Shown here: positions 52,037 to 61,206 of the stretch, piece by piece
Layout of the letters: every line of letters starts with the position of its first letter
How positions within the stretch are numbered: position 1 is the first letter of the stretch
DNA from: Saprospiraceae bacterium
Lineage (GTDB): Bacteria > Bacteroidota > Bacteroidia > Chitinophagales > Saprospiraceae
Assembly (NCBI GenBank): GCA_016787575.1
Contig: JAEUUO010000019.1
Location: forward strand, 62,001-126,000
DNA: 64,000 nucleotides
Direction of reading: 5' to 3'
The notes under the pieces: generated by a model
What the model was told of the DNA's origin: nothing
Databases searched by the model: none
Seen by the model: the letters and a program-made list of their open reading frames with translations, nothing else
Made by a program: the position numbers and the translations under genes

Positions 52037-52048
52037 GGCTTGCCTGAA

Positions 52049-52951
52049 TTATTTAGCAGAATTCTTTTTTTGAAGTTCTTCTAATATTTGCTCTTCCGAT
52101 TTGCCCAGGTTTTGAATCAACATTTGAGCATCATCAACGAATTCACTTTTAGGATATTTTGAAATGAATTCCAAATAAAATTTACGGGCAGTTGCTGTAT
52201 CTTTTAGATCATTGTCAAACAAGAAACCTTTCATAAAGCAAGCATTTTCAGCTTTAGCATGTGTAGGGTATTTTTCAACAATCCAGTCAAATAAACTCAA
52301 GCATTTATCATAAGTGGTTAACAGTTTAGATGTTTGAGCAGCGCTGAATAAAAATTCGGGCGATTTATCACTATTTGGCAATACCAATGCATAAGCTTCA
52401 CAAGCATCAACATAATTGAAGGCTTTGTCTTTATTGTAACTATTTAAAGTATCAGGAAAAATAGATTTGGCCAAATCGACTAAATACTCTTCAGGTGTTT
52501 GTTGTCTTTGAAGTTTAGCTTCTAGTTCGACTTTACGATTATCCCCTGGAAATGCTTGTCCAAAACATAAAGTAAGGATATCTGCTGCTTCATTTTTGCC
52601 AATATTTCTTAGGCACTCAATCATTTTAACTATATTATCAGGAGTGTCTTTTCGGGCATAATGATTTTTAATCAAATTATTTAAAAATATTACGGTCTGA
52701 CGACAATTGTTCATTTTAATACTAGCGGCTGAACATTTTGCTAGCAGGTCCTCCACCAAAGCTGGTTCGTCCTTATGTTCCTGCATGATTTCTAAGTAGG
52801 CAGTAATTAATTTGTCATACGTGGTGTCAGTAGGACTTGTATTAAAATCGGCTTCCAGTTTGCCTATTTTTTCTGAATCAAACTTTTTATTCGATTTACA
52901 AGCAAACAAGCCTGTAAGGAGTAGCGGAAGTATATAATAAAGAAACTTCAT
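52049..52951 (-). CDS. Tetratricopeptide-repeat lipoprotein
   Basis: 300 residues from the ATG at 52951; six codons upstream are in frame but that ATG gives the cleaner signal. The lipoprotein signal MKFLYYILPLLLTGLFAC ends at Cys18. The rest is helical with TPR-like pairs, clearest at about 195-285: EFLFSAAQTSKLLTTYDKCL, HAKAENACFMKGFLFDNDLK and ATARKFYLEFISKYPKSEFV. The last resembles BamD/YbgF-type envelope TPRs. It is probably anchored to the envelope and scaffolds other proteins; no partner is indicated. Convergent with the Fe-S operon (12 bp). Confidence 0.8.
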   Translation of the reverse strand: MKFLYYILPLLLTGLFACKSNKKFDSEKIGKLEADFNTSPTDTTYDKLITAYLEIMQEHKDEPALVEDLLAKCSAASIKMNNCRQTVIFLNNLIKNHYARKDTPDNIVKMIECLRNIGKNEAADILTLCFGQAFPGDNRKVELEAKLQRQQTPEEYLVDLAKSIFPDTLNSYNKDKAFNYVDACEAYALVLPNSDKSPEFLFSAAQTSKLLTTYDKCLSLFDWIVEKYPTHAKAENACFMKGFLFDNDLKDTATARKFYLEFISKYPKSEFVDDAQMLIQNLGKSEEQILEELQKKNSAK

Positions 52952-53057
52952 ATTTGAGCTTTCATACAAAGGTAATCAGTGGTCCCATTTGCTGGTTCGT
53001 CGCTAGAATGATTAACATTTATTTTGAACGAATTTTAATGGAACGTGTTGAACTGAA

Positions 53058-54365
53058 ATGAATTACGCGGCATTTTGGTTTAGAAGAGACTTGCGTTTAG
53101 AGGACAATCATGGACTTTCACAGGCATTAAAGAGTGGATTTGCGGTGATCCCGGTTTTTATTTTTGATGAGAGCATCTTGTCAAAGCTTAGCAATAAGGA
53201 GGATGCCCGGGTTTCGTTTATTTACAAACAGGTTACTGTTTTAAAACAGGAGCTGCAAGACTTGGGTTCCGATTTATTGGTTTTTGCTGGTAAACCTGAG
53301 AATATTTGGAATGCTCTATTTGATAGCTATGCCATCAAGCAATTATATTATAACCGGGATTATGAATCCTATGCGATTCAGCGCGATCAAGCTGTCAAAG
53401 AGCTTGCTATCAGTAAAAATATCGCCTGTTTTAGTTTTAAAGACCACGTGTTGTTTGAAAAGGATGAATGCCTGAAAGACGATGGAAGCCCATACACTGT
53501 TTTTACTGCCTATAAAAACAGACTGTTAAAGCAAATTGACATGATCGGACCAGGCCATGTTTTTGTAAATCATGATTGCAGCAATGTATCAAGTTTCTGG
53601 AAATGCAATTCAATGCCAATGTTTGAATTGCAACAATTGGGATTTAAACCTTCGTCTTTAGAATTTCCGGAACTGAGCATCCGGCAATCTATTATTAAAC
53701 AATATTCAGAAAAGAGAGATTACCCATATGAAGATGCTACTTCTCATTTAGGGATTCATTTTCGATTTGGTAGTATTAGCATAAGACAAAAAGCAAAAGC
53801 AGCCTTTGCATTGAGTCCCATCTATTTTAGTGAATTGTTATGGCGGGACTTTTATTCTATGATTTTACAAGCATTTCCTTATGTTGAATATTCTTGTTTT
53901 AAACCGGCATACAACCTCATAGAATGGGAAAATAATGAGCAATTTTTTAAAGCCTGGTGTGAAGGCAAGACCGGATATCCTATGGTGGATGCCGGAATGC
54001 GGCAACTCAATCAAACCGGATTTATGCACAATCGATTGCGAATGATAACTGCCAGCTTTTTAGTAAAGCATTTGCTGGTTGATTGGAAATGGGGAGAAGC
54101 CTATTTTGCAGAAAAATTACTGGATTTTGACTTGGCCAGTAACAACGGAGGCTGGCAATGGGCGGCAGGATGCGGCACAGATGCAGCGCCCTATTTCCGG
54201 ATATTTAATCCTGAACTTCAACAACAGCGATTTGATCCGGAATTTAAGTTTATTAAAAAATGGGTTCCTGAATTTGGAACCGAAAAGTATCTTCCACCAA
54301 TTGTAAATCATCAGGAAGCAAGAACAAAGTGTTTGGATGTTTTTAAAAAAGCCCTGAGCAATTAG
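53058..54365 (+). CDS. phrB: Class I deoxyribodipyrimidine photolyase
   Basis: Light-driven repair of cyclobutane pyrimidine dimers. 435 residues. The N-terminal antenna domain starts AAFWFRRDLRLEDNHGLSQA. The FAD domain has LLWRDFYSMILQAFPY near 262 and GKTGYPMVDAGMRQLNQTGF near 300. MHNRLRMITASFLVKHLLVD, WKWGEAYFAEKLLDFDLASN and NGGWQWAAGCGTDAAPYFRI are the FAD- and lesion-binding blocks, with the tryptophans of the electron relay. PYFRIFNPELQQQRFDPE is typical of photolyases rather than signalling cryptochromes. The stop overlaps the stop of the convergent gene in a 4-bp TTAG. Confidence 0.94.
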   Translation: MNYAAFWFRRDLRLEDNHGLSQALKSGFAVIPVFIFDESILSKLSNKEDARVSFIYKQVTVLKQELQDLGSDLLVFAGKPENIWNALFDSYAIKQLYYNRDYESYAIQRDQAVKELAISKNIACFSFKDHVLFEKDECLKDDGSPYTVFTAYKNRLLKQIDMIGPGHVFVNHDCSNVSSFWKCNSMPMFELQQLGFKPSSLEFPELSIRQSIIKQYSEKRDYPYEDATSHLGIHFRFGSISIRQKAKAAFALSPIYFSELLWRDFYSMILQAFPYVEYSCFKPAYNLIEWENNEQFFKAWCEGKTGYPMVDAGMRQLNQTGFMHNRLRMITASFLVKHLLVDWKWGEAYFAEKLLDFDLASNNGGWQWAAGCGTDAAPYFRIFNPELQQQRFDPEFKFIKKWVPEFGTEKYLPPIVNHQEARTKCLDVFKKALSN

Positions 54366-55792
54366 TTTAGAAGTTCATCGACTTTTTCAAGTAGCCATTT
54401 TTTACTGGTAGCTTGAGAATTTTGAATTTCATTTTTTATTTTTTGTAATTTCAATTTATCTGAATTGGATTCTGTTAGCAATTTTGTTAGTTTTATTAAC
54501 TGAATATAGCTCTTTTTTATGTCATCTGTAATATTCTTATTTCTATTTACAAATATCTTAAAACTTTCATAGAATGAATCAAGTGCATCGAACTCATCAA
54601 GTTCATAATAAGTAGCTAATAATAAAGCTTTTGCACCTAGACCATAGTTGACTTCATCAAATTGAACTTTTTGTAATAGAGGTATTGCTTTATTGTATTC
54701 TTTTTTATAGAAAAATAAAATGGCTTGATTGTAATTGATGGCATTTTCCCTGAATTCTTTATTGATTTTTATACCATAATCTTTTATAAAGTGTTCGGTC
54801 CATTCATATTCATTTAATCTTAATGCCAAGGTCACAATATTTTTAAATGACCAGGGAGACAATTCATCATTTATAAGTACAACGTTTCTTTTCAATGCTT
54901 CCTTCCAAAGTTCAAAATTTTCTAAACTAAACTTGAGGAGTCCTTGGTTCTGCTTTTGAATCGTATAATTGATAGCTGAATTCATAATGTCTCTAGCTTC
55001 TTCCTGTGGAAACAAATGCAATTGATTTTTAATTAAGTTTTTTAAATTAAAATAGTGTGATTCGTCAGTGGGATCAATAAAAGTTAAATAAATTTGATAA
55101 TAAATTGCAATGGCTGGTATTTCCATTAATTTGCTGTTTGCAATTTTGCTAACTATTTCTGGAATCAATGTAACTTCAAGATCAACATTTGTCATTTTAC
55201 TCCAACTTAGTAGCAAGCAATAGTATTTTAATTTTTCTGAAAAGTAAAAATGATTTAGATGACCGTCTATTTCTGAAATATTTAGTTTTTGAATGTTTAA
55301 TTTTTTTACTCTGGCGGATTCAATGTTTTCCAAAATATACTTGTATTTTTCAATAGAGTACAGATCGTAGTAGTAAGTGCCGTTCCGGTTGTTTTCTTTT
55401 TTTAAGATTGTTAAACCGGATTGGATGGTGCTGTGGATGAATTCATCCATTTCTTTGCGATGCAGCATTTGCAATAGATAGTGTACGCGGTGGGCTGAGT
55501 TGTCGTCGTAGGCTAATTGGGCCAAAAAATCTTCTCCAAGAACCATGAGTACATGAAGGAGTTTTCGTAAACGATCATAATCAAATGATTCATTGGGGTA
55601 GATGAAGTCCCAGACGGTTTCTTTTTGCAAGAGACTGCTTTTTGCATCCAGTAAATGATTTTCGAATACAGAAAATAGAGCCAATAATGTTTGGTTGGTG
55701 TTAAAATAAGGGGACTCAAGGTACTTTCTAAATTTGCGTAACTCTTTGTTGTTGAGAGATTTAAGAAATTTATAAAATTTAGAATCGTCCAT
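54362..55792 (-). CDS. Large helical protein of unknown function
   Basis: 476 residues from the ATG at 55792; the open frame extends 18 codons further without a better signal. No signal peptide. It opens MDDSKFYKFLKSLNNKELRK then FRKYLESPYFN, a pattern I associate with a repeated family of uncharacterised proteins in Saprospiria. The remainder is all-helical and rich in K/E/L with TPR-like pairs near the end (EFRENAINYNQAILFFYKKE, NKAIPLLQKVQFDEVNYG). No catalytic motif. Scaffold or regulatory roles are guesses. It ends overlapping the photolyase stop and is divergent from the dockerin-like T9SS gene across a 306 bp AT-rich gap. Confidence 0.75.
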   Translation of the reverse strand: MDDSKFYKFLKSLNNKELRKFRKYLESPYFNTNQTLLALFSVFENHLLDAKSSLLQKETVWDFIYPNESFDYDRLRKLLHVLMVLGEDFLAQLAYDDNSAHRVHYLLQMLHRKEMDEFIHSTIQSGLTILKKENNRNGTYYYDLYSIEKYKYILENIESARVKKLNIQKLNISEIDGHLNHFYFSEKLKYYCLLLSWSKMTNVDLEVTLIPEIVSKIANSKLMEIPAIAIYYQIYLTFIDPTDESHYFNLKNLIKNQLHLFPQEEARDIMNSAINYTIQKQNQGLLKFSLENFELWKEALKRNVVLINDELSPWSFKNIVTLALRLNEYEWTEHFIKDYGIKINKEFRENAINYNQAILFFYKKEYNKAIPLLQKVQFDEVNYGLGAKALLLATYYELDEFDALDSFYESFKIFVNRNKNITDDIKKSYIQLIKLTKLLTESNSDKLKLQKIKNEIQNSQATSKKWLLEKVDELLN

Positions 55793-56098
55793 AGTGGGGG
55801 TTAAAAATAAAGAACTAAAATAATACAAATTCTTGACTGAAAACAAAGCAATTATGGTTGAATTTATCGGCAGTATTTTTACTTTATATCTGGACTAATG
55901 GTTTAATTTTAAGCCCATTCACCAGCATAAAGTTTGATTAAATGAAGGAGATATATTATATAAAAATAGAATTCATAATCATTTGATATATAATGACATA
56001 TTAATCATATTGAAAATAAATTATATACGAATAAAAATAATTTGTATATAATGCTTTGTAATTTCAAATATTGGGTTACTTTTGTGTTACTGGTTATT
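55793..56098. other. AT-rich divergent intergenic region
   Basis: 306 bp between the unknown helical gene and the dockerin-like T9SS gene. It is extremely AT-rich from about 55930 on, with several TATATA/ATATAA clusters but no clean inverted repeat. It contains the predicted promoter at 56055-56084. I see no RNA gene or conserved small ORF in it. Confidence 0.6.
56055..56084 (+). promoter_or_regulatory. Predicted promoter (-33 TTTG, -7 TACTTTTG) for the dockerin-like T9SS gene
   Basis: TTTG at 56055-56058 and TACTTTTG at 56077-56084 are 18 bp apart, matching both boxes of the Bacteroidota promoter. The -7 box ends 14 bp before the ATG at 56099, which argues against the in-frame TTG at 56042 as start. 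Confidence 0.65.
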
Positions 56099-58612
56099 AT
56101 GGCAAAAAACAGGACTTACACAATTCTGATTTTGTTTTTATTGTCTATTGCAATAAAAGCACAAGAGGTTGAAGGGCCTTATTTAGTATTTAAACTGCTC
56201 AAAAATGGCTCTGTAAGTTACCTTCCCAATACCTACCAAAAAGATCGTGTTGTTCAAGATTCCACTAAGCATGGATTAATTTCATTATTAGGCACAAAAA
56301 GTGATCCAGAAGTTAAGTATGAAGCCTATGCTGGCTTTATAGGTCGGGATACGGCAGTAACAAAATATAAGGATTATTATGGCCGGATTAAGTATTTGAG
56401 TTTTGTTTTTGTCGTAAGCAATTCAACCATAGACTTAATATCAGATGCTTATGTAGCTTATAAAAATGATGCGAATCAGGATGTGCATCCCCTGGAAAAT
56501 GACATCAGTTCAATTGGCAGTCCGGCTACAGATTATCTCCGGATTACTGCAATTACAGCTTCTAGCCGATTGATCGCTTCAAGACCCGATCCTTATACCA
56601 TTCGCTTTAAACCCATTGCAGACTCTATAGGCATTGCTTATGTCAGTTATACAGTCTGTGATACGTTTAATACTTGTAATGAAAGCAGCATAACCGTTAC
56701 GGTTGTTGACACCAATAGTTTGGCCAGCGATACCTTGGTTTTAGGTACCCCGAAAGCTACCTTCAAACTGGTTCCATTCCCATTGCCAGGATTTACGATT
56801 AGTACTCAGGCAAAAAAGGGAACGCTTGACATAGTCAATCCGCAGGTTGTTTCTTACAAGCCCTATTCCAGCTTTGTTGGAAACGACACTTTTGTTTTAT
56901 CCAAGGGCAATTTACATCGCAGGGTTATAATGGAGGTTTATAACCTCAAAACCCCCAGCAAAATTACTGTGGACGATGTTGTTTTTACTCCAAAAGACAC
57001 TGCTGTTACATTTAATGTAGCTATCAATGATATTACCGATGATTTTCCGTTTTTAATTTCTCAACGTCCTTCACGTGGAACATTGGATTCACTCAACACC
57101 AAAGGAGATTTTAAATATACTCCGGAACCTGGCTATGAAGGCGTTCAGACATTTATATACAAGGTATGTCCACAAGGATTGTGCGAGTATGGCGAAGTCA
57201 AGTTGTTTATTGGCAACTGGCAGCCGGATACACGGACAGATTATCAATTCAATACCTTCAAGAATGTGCCTTTGGTCTTTAGTTATTCGATTCCAATAGA
57301 TGCTTATAATTTTAAGATCAGTCCACAAGATTCGGCATTTGTCAAATATTATCCAGGCTATGATACCATTGCATTAGAATATGATATCAGCCCATCTGTA
57401 AAATGCAGGGATACGGTTTCCGGCTATAATTTGTTGATTTATTTTCCTCCTAGAAATTATGCTGGCAATGATCACATTCTGGTAAGTTATTGCATTCCAA
57501 GTACAGGCCAATGTGTCGATGTACATTGTGCCATCGACGTAAAAGACATTTATTCATCGGAACGCAACAAGTGTGAGTACCAATGTGCAGGCGATTGTGT
57601 ATGGCCTGGCGATGTCAACTTAGATGGAGAAGTTAGTATGAAGGATTTTCTTCAGATAGGTTACCATCTGGGCTTGAAAGGAAATTCCAGAACAACGGGA
57701 GCACCATCTGAATTTCGAGCCATCCAATCTTTAGATTGGAATGGAATGATGCCATCATCGGACGTTAATTTTAAACATGCCGATACAGATGGAAATGGCT
57801 TGGTCAATAGCGGAGATACGGTCAGTATTTCAAGTTTTTATAAAAAACAACATTCATTAGTTGCAAAACCCATTTACGATCGGGGTGATTTTCCTTTTAA
57901 GCTCAAATTGCTGAATCCGGGTGTGCAAATAGGTCAACGTGCTTTTTTTGAAGTTCAGTTAGGTGATGCATCTAATCCGGTAATCAATTTAGGAGGCTAT
58001 TCCTATGATTTAGACTACAATGTAGATGTGGTCGATGAAGCCAGTTTACGGGTTGATTTTTACGAGCAGGGATGGGCCACTTTAAACAGTGCATTAATGC
58101 ACATGTACAAAAAACCTTGGAACGGACGACTTGAAAGTGGTTTTGTTCGATCAAATGGCAAAAAAGTGAGTGGTCGCGGGGGCGTTGAGGTATTGTCTTT
58201 TATTGTAGAAGATGATCTTAGAGGTTTCCGTAAAGATCAAGATGTATATCACATCCCATTTTACATTTCCAATATCCTGGTCCTTGGAGAAGATGGAAAG
58301 TATGTGAAGCTGGATGATCATATTGCCTATTTGGATATTCAAAAAAATACGAATCAACAAGCATTAAGTCCGAATGACCTGGTGGTTTATCCAAACCCAG
58401 CCAAAGATTACCTGAGTTTGCATTTAAATGGACTTAATGAGTTGAAATCAATTGCTGTTTTTGCTTTGGATGGATCTTTGTTAAAAAATATCCGAATTGT
58501 TGATAAAAAACATGAGCTACTTGATTTACAGGAATTGCAAAATGGTTTATATTTGCTGAAGGTTGAAACCAATTTAGGACCGATCACCAAAAAGATCGAA
58601 ATAATCAGATAA
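56099..58612 (+). CDS. Secreted cadherin/Ig-like protein with dockerin-like calcium loops and T9SS sorting domain
   Basis: 837 residues from the ATG at 56099, chosen because it follows the promoter and opens a signal peptide (TYTILILFLLSIAIKAQ). Repeated beta-sandwich modules follow with the Ig/cadherin-like phrases FKYTPEPGYEGVQTFIYKVC and FPPRNYAGNDHILVSYCIP. About residues 500-575 hold two EF-hand-like loops, GDVNLDGEVSMKDF and ADTDGNGLVNSGD, in dockerin style but about 58 residues apart. A cohesin-like beta region (QIGQRAFFEVQLGD, SYDLDYNVDVV) follows, then the T9SS tail (VVYPNPAKDYLSLHLNG; GLYLLKVETNLG). It looks like a calcium-binding surface or matrix protein. Ligand unknown. Confidence 0.87.
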   Translation: MAKNRTYTILILFLLSIAIKAQEVEGPYLVFKLLKNGSVSYLPNTYQKDRVVQDSTKHGLISLLGTKSDPEVKYEAYAGFIGRDTAVTKYKDYYGRIKYLSFVFVVSNSTIDLISDAYVAYKNDANQDVHPLENDISSIGSPATDYLRITAITASSRLIASRPDPYTIRFKPIADSIGIAYVSYTVCDTFNTCNESSITVTVVDTNSLASDTLVLGTPKATFKLVPFPLPGFTISTQAKKGTLDIVNPQVVSYKPYSSFVGNDTFVLSKGNLHRRVIMEVYNLKTPSKITVDDVVFTPKDTAVTFNVAINDITDDFPFLISQRPSRGTLDSLNTKGDFKYTPEPGYEGVQTFIYKVCPQGLCEYGEVKLFIGNWQPDTRTDYQFNTFKNVPLVFSYSIPIDAYNFKISPQDSAFVKYYPGYDTIALEYDISPSVKCRDTVSGYNLLIYFPPRNYAGNDHILVSYCIPSTGQCVDVHCAIDVKDIYSSERNKCEYQCAGDCVWPGDVNLDGEVSMKDFLQIGYHLGLKGNSRTTGAPSEFRAIQSLDWNGMMPSSDVNFKHADTDGNGLVNSGDTVSISSFYKKQHSLVAKPIYDRGDFPFKLKLLNPGVQIGQRAFFEVQLGDASNPVINLGGYSYDLDYNVDVVDEASLRVDFYEQGWATLNSALMHMYKKPWNGRLESGFVRSNGKKVSGRGGVEVLSFIVEDDLRGFRKDQDVYHIPFYISNILVLGEDGKYVKLDDHIAYLDIQKNTNQQALSPNDLVVYPNPAKDYLSLHLNGLNELKSIAVFALDGSLLKNIRIVDKKHELLDLQELQNGLYLLKVETNLGPITKKIEIIR

Positions 58613-58654
58613 TCCCTGTTTTTATATAACCAGTTTTAATCTAAATTTGTTAGA

Positions 58655-58687
58655 ATAAATAAGCCCCGTAAGGGGCTTGTTTATTTT
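58655..58687. terminator. Bidirectional hairpin terminator with GUAA loop
   Basis: A 7-bp stem (58661-58667 with 58672-58678; AAGCCCC/GGGGCTT) closes a GTAA tetraloop. It is flanked by an A-rich tract on one side and a T-rich tract on the other. It lies between the convergent T9SS gene and the LytTR regulator and can serve both. Confidence 0.85.
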
Positions 58688-58715
58688 ATGCAAGTACTTT
58701 GCGAGCGAAAAAAAC

Positions 58716-59435
58716 TTATATTTTCTTTAAATTAATCATCCGATTTACATTGTCAGAATAATTGCTTCCAATTGGAATCTCTTTAATTTGACCTTTTACA
58801 TATAGATCAACATCGTTTGAGTGAATGGCAACTATTTTATTGATATTGACAATGTACGATCGATGCACTCTGATAAAACTATGGTCGGGTAATTTTTCTT
58901 CCAAAGACTTCATGGTTTGAAGGGTTATGATTCTTGTCTGATCCGTATAGATGATTACATAGTCTTTTAGACCTTCAAAATACAGGATGTCATCGTAATT
59001 CAGTTTAATTAATTTTTTATCTGATTTTACAAAAATAAAGTCCTGTTTATCGTATGATTTTGATTCCGGTTTATCTTCAGGATTTTGGAATTGAGGAATT
59101 TTATTAATGGCTTTCAAAAACCGATTGAAGTCAATTGGTTTTAAGAGGTAATCAACTGCATTGAGCTCAAATCCTTCGACTGCAAATTCAGGATAAGCAG
59201 TAGTGAAGATAAATTTTGGAGGATTTAACAGGCTTTTTATCAACTCAATGCCATTCATTTGGGGCATCTGAACATCTACCAATAATAAATCGATGGTTTG
59301 TTGATTTAAAATTTTATTGGCATCCAGTGCATTGTAGCATTTTCCGATTAGTTCCAACTGGGGAATTTGATTTACGTAGGTTTCTAAAATTTCAACTGCC
59401 AATGGCTCATCGTCTACGATTAAAGTTTTGATCAT
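58716..59435 (-). CDS. LytTR-family response regulator
   Basis: 239 residues. The receiver domain (about 1-120) has the acidic pocket VDDEP and the phospho-acceptor Asp54 in LLLVDVQMPQMNG, with TTAY and LLKPID as the Thr and Lys switch residues. The C-terminal LytTR DNA-binding domain (about 135-239) has FVKSDKKLIKLNYDDILYFE, LKDYVIIYTD and RVHRSYIVNINKI. It is encoded 1 bp after the histidine kinase, so the two form a pair. Targets unknown; LytTR proteins bind direct repeats near promoters, and the dyad upstream of the kinase gene is a candidate site. Confidence 0.94.
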   Translation of the reverse strand: MIKTLIVDDEPLAVEILETYVNQIPQLELIGKCYNALDANKILNQQTIDLLLVDVQMPQMNGIELIKSLLNPPKFIFTTAYPEFAVEGFELNAVDYLLKPIDFNRFLKAINKIPQFQNPEDKPESKSYDKQDFIFVKSDKKLIKLNYDDILYFEGLKDYVIIYTDQTRIITLQTMKSLEEKLPDHSFIRVHRSYIVNINKIVAIHSNDVDLYVKGQIKEIPIGSNYSDNVNRMINLKKI

Positions 59436-59436
59436 T

Positions 59437-60486
59437 TCAGGAATCTTTTAATTTTATTTTTAAATGTACAGAGAAGCTGTCCGGTTCATCGTTTATATCC
59501 AAATTAAATTGGTTGGGATAAATCAATTGAAGTCGTTTTTTCACATTTGCCAAGCCAACACCACCGGAGTTATTAAATATACGCTGCCCCGGCATAGCGA
59601 GTGGTTTAGAATTGTTGACTTTAAACTCAAGCGTTCGATCCACCAGCAAGGCCTCAATCTCAATATAGGATTTTTCCAGGCTGGCTTGCAGTCCATGCTT
59701 GAAACTGTTTTCAATAAATGGGATTAATAACAAAGGAGCTAGTTTTTTTGTATACAAAGCAGGATCAAAATTAAATTCAATCCGGCTATCGGATACATGT
59801 CTGAGTTTTTCAATTTCAATGTAATTTTCTATGTATTGAAATTCCTTTTCCAAAACGACTTCCGGCTCATTGCATTCGTACAGCATATAGCGCATCATGT
59901 CTGATAGTTTAAGCACAATTTGAGGCGCCAGATCTGATTTTTTAAGGGTGAGTGCGTATAAGTTATTCAGAGTATTGAATAGGAAATGAGGATTGATTTG
60001 ATTTTTTAAAGATTGCAATTCAGTTTCCATGTTTTTTGCAACCAATTCATTTTTTTCGCTTTGAATTTTAAGCCATTCCAGAGGGATTCGCACCAAAGAT
60101 GACAAGGCGGTTATTATGACTAAATTGATAAAATGGAAATGAGCCTGTACCAGTGGATTGTGAGTATGGGCATTGTATGAATCACTGATCCAAATATTAA
60201 AAAGAGTAATAAATGGTGTCAATAGCAAGGAAATGCCAATCAATAGTGCCAGATAACTGACAATGGACTGTCGGAGCATGAATTTCGGCAACAATACATT
60301 CAAATTAATTGTAACCGCAATTAGAAAAATCAAGGTATTGCCGGCAGACCAAATCAGTGCTTTTGTAAGAGATATTTCAGAAGGACTGAAATAAAAATTT
60401 ATAGCATAAAACACCAGCCAAAAGATAGTTTGGGTCCAGTATTTTGAAAAACCAGATTCCTGATAGATTTTTGAGTATAAATTCAT
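59437..60486 (-). CDS. LytS-type membrane sensor histidine kinase
   Basis: 349 residues from the ATG at 60486 (a TTG three codons upstream is also in frame). Four hydrophobic helices in the first 130 residues (TIFWLVFYAINFYF; IWSAGNTLIFLIAVTINLNV; YLALLIGISLLLTPFITLF; INLVIITALSSLV) have short loops, so sensing is probably membrane-intrinsic. The kinase core of the LytS/YehU type has LKNQINPHFLFNTLNNLYAL with phospho-acceptor His167. The degenerate ATP-binding end has LLLIPFIENSFKHG and GVGLANVKKRLQLIY. The signal is unknown. Its stop is 1 bp from the regulator's ATG. Confidence 0.93.
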   Translation of the reverse strand: MNLYSKIYQESGFSKYWTQTIFWLVFYAINFYFSPSEISLTKALIWSAGNTLIFLIAVTINLNVLLPKFMLRQSIVSYLALLIGISLLLTPFITLFNIWISDSYNAHTHNPLVQAHFHFINLVIITALSSLVRIPLEWLKIQSEKNELVAKNMETELQSLKNQINPHFLFNTLNNLYALTLKKSDLAPQIVLKLSDMMRYMLYECNEPEVVLEKEFQYIENYIEIEKLRHVSDSRIEFNFDPALYTKKLAPLLLIPFIENSFKHGLQASLEKSYIEIEALLVDRTLEFKVNNSKPLAMPGQRIFNNSGGVGLANVKKRLQLIYPNQFNLDINDEPDSFSVHLKIKLKDS

Positions 60487-60537
60487 AAAATTCAATCTAA
60501 ATTAGCTGGAATTATAAATTGAATCAATAATTTTCGA

Positions 60538-60563
60538 TTTTATCCTAATAATCTGGGATAAAA
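60538..60563. repeat. Perfect 8-bp dyad between the sensor kinase and folE
   Basis: Arms TTTTATCC (60538-60545) and GGATAAAA (60556-60563) with a 10-bp spacer sit in the 147-bp divergent gap. The spacing of about one helical turn between arms fits an operator. No regulator is proven. Confidence 0.4.
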
Positions 60564-60633
60564 CACCGTATAAATCGGATTTATCAAAACTAAAATCAAT
60601 TATATCCGTTTAGGAACTATTATTTAATGAATC

Positions 60634-61206
60634 GTGACAGAGCTTAAGAACCATCAATTAAAAGAACATTATAAAGCCATTCTTGAAGGAGTTGGTGAAG
60701 ATGTTAACCGGGAGGGGCTTTCAAAAACACCAGAACGTGCCGCCAAGGCTTTAGAGTTCTTTACCCAAGGTTATAGCCAGAATGCAGAGGCGGCTTTAAA
60801 ATCAGCTTTATTTAAGGAAAACTACAGTGAAATGGTCTTGGTTAAAGACATTGAATTGTACAGTTTGTGTGAACATCATTTATTGCCCTTTTTTGGCAAG
60901 GCCCACATAGCCTATATTCCCGGAGATTGCATCGTTGGCTTGAGTAAATTACCCAGAGTGGTTGATATTTTTTCACGACGATTGCAAGTTCAGGAACGCC
61001 TGACGCATGAAATATTAGATTGCATTCAAAAAACCATGAATCCGATAGGAGCCGCAATTGTAATAGAAGCAAGACACATGTGTATGATGATGCGTGGTGT
61101 ACAAAAGCAAAATTCTGTAACCACAACCTCAGCTTTCACCGGTATTTTTAGAAACGTCGAAACACGAAGTGAATTTTTAAATTTGATCCATTCAAATTCT
61201 TTATGA
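60634..61206 (+). CDS. folE: GTP cyclohydrolase I
   Basis: Makes 7,8-dihydroneopterin triphosphate from GTP, the first step to folate and pterins. 190 residues. The zinc ligands are present: Cys79 and His82 in [20 protein letters not shown], and Cys150 in [30 protein letters not shown] and [10 protein letters not shown] complete the active site. The start codon is GTG at 60634: the ATG at 60627 is out of frame, and [20 protein letters not shown] fits the family. The stop overlaps the fabD start by 4 bp (ATGA), beginning a tight folE-fabD-yqgE-ABC-F run. Confidence 0.96.
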   Translation: MTELKNHQLKEHYKAILEGVGEDVNREGLSKTPERAAKALEFFTQGYSQNAEAALKSALFKENYSEMVLVKDIELYSLCEHHLLPFFGKAHIAYIPGDCIVGLSKLPRVVDIFSRRLQVQERLTHEILDCIQKTMNPIGAAIVIEARHMCMMMRGVQKQNSVTTTSAFTGIFRNVETRSEFLNLIHSNSL

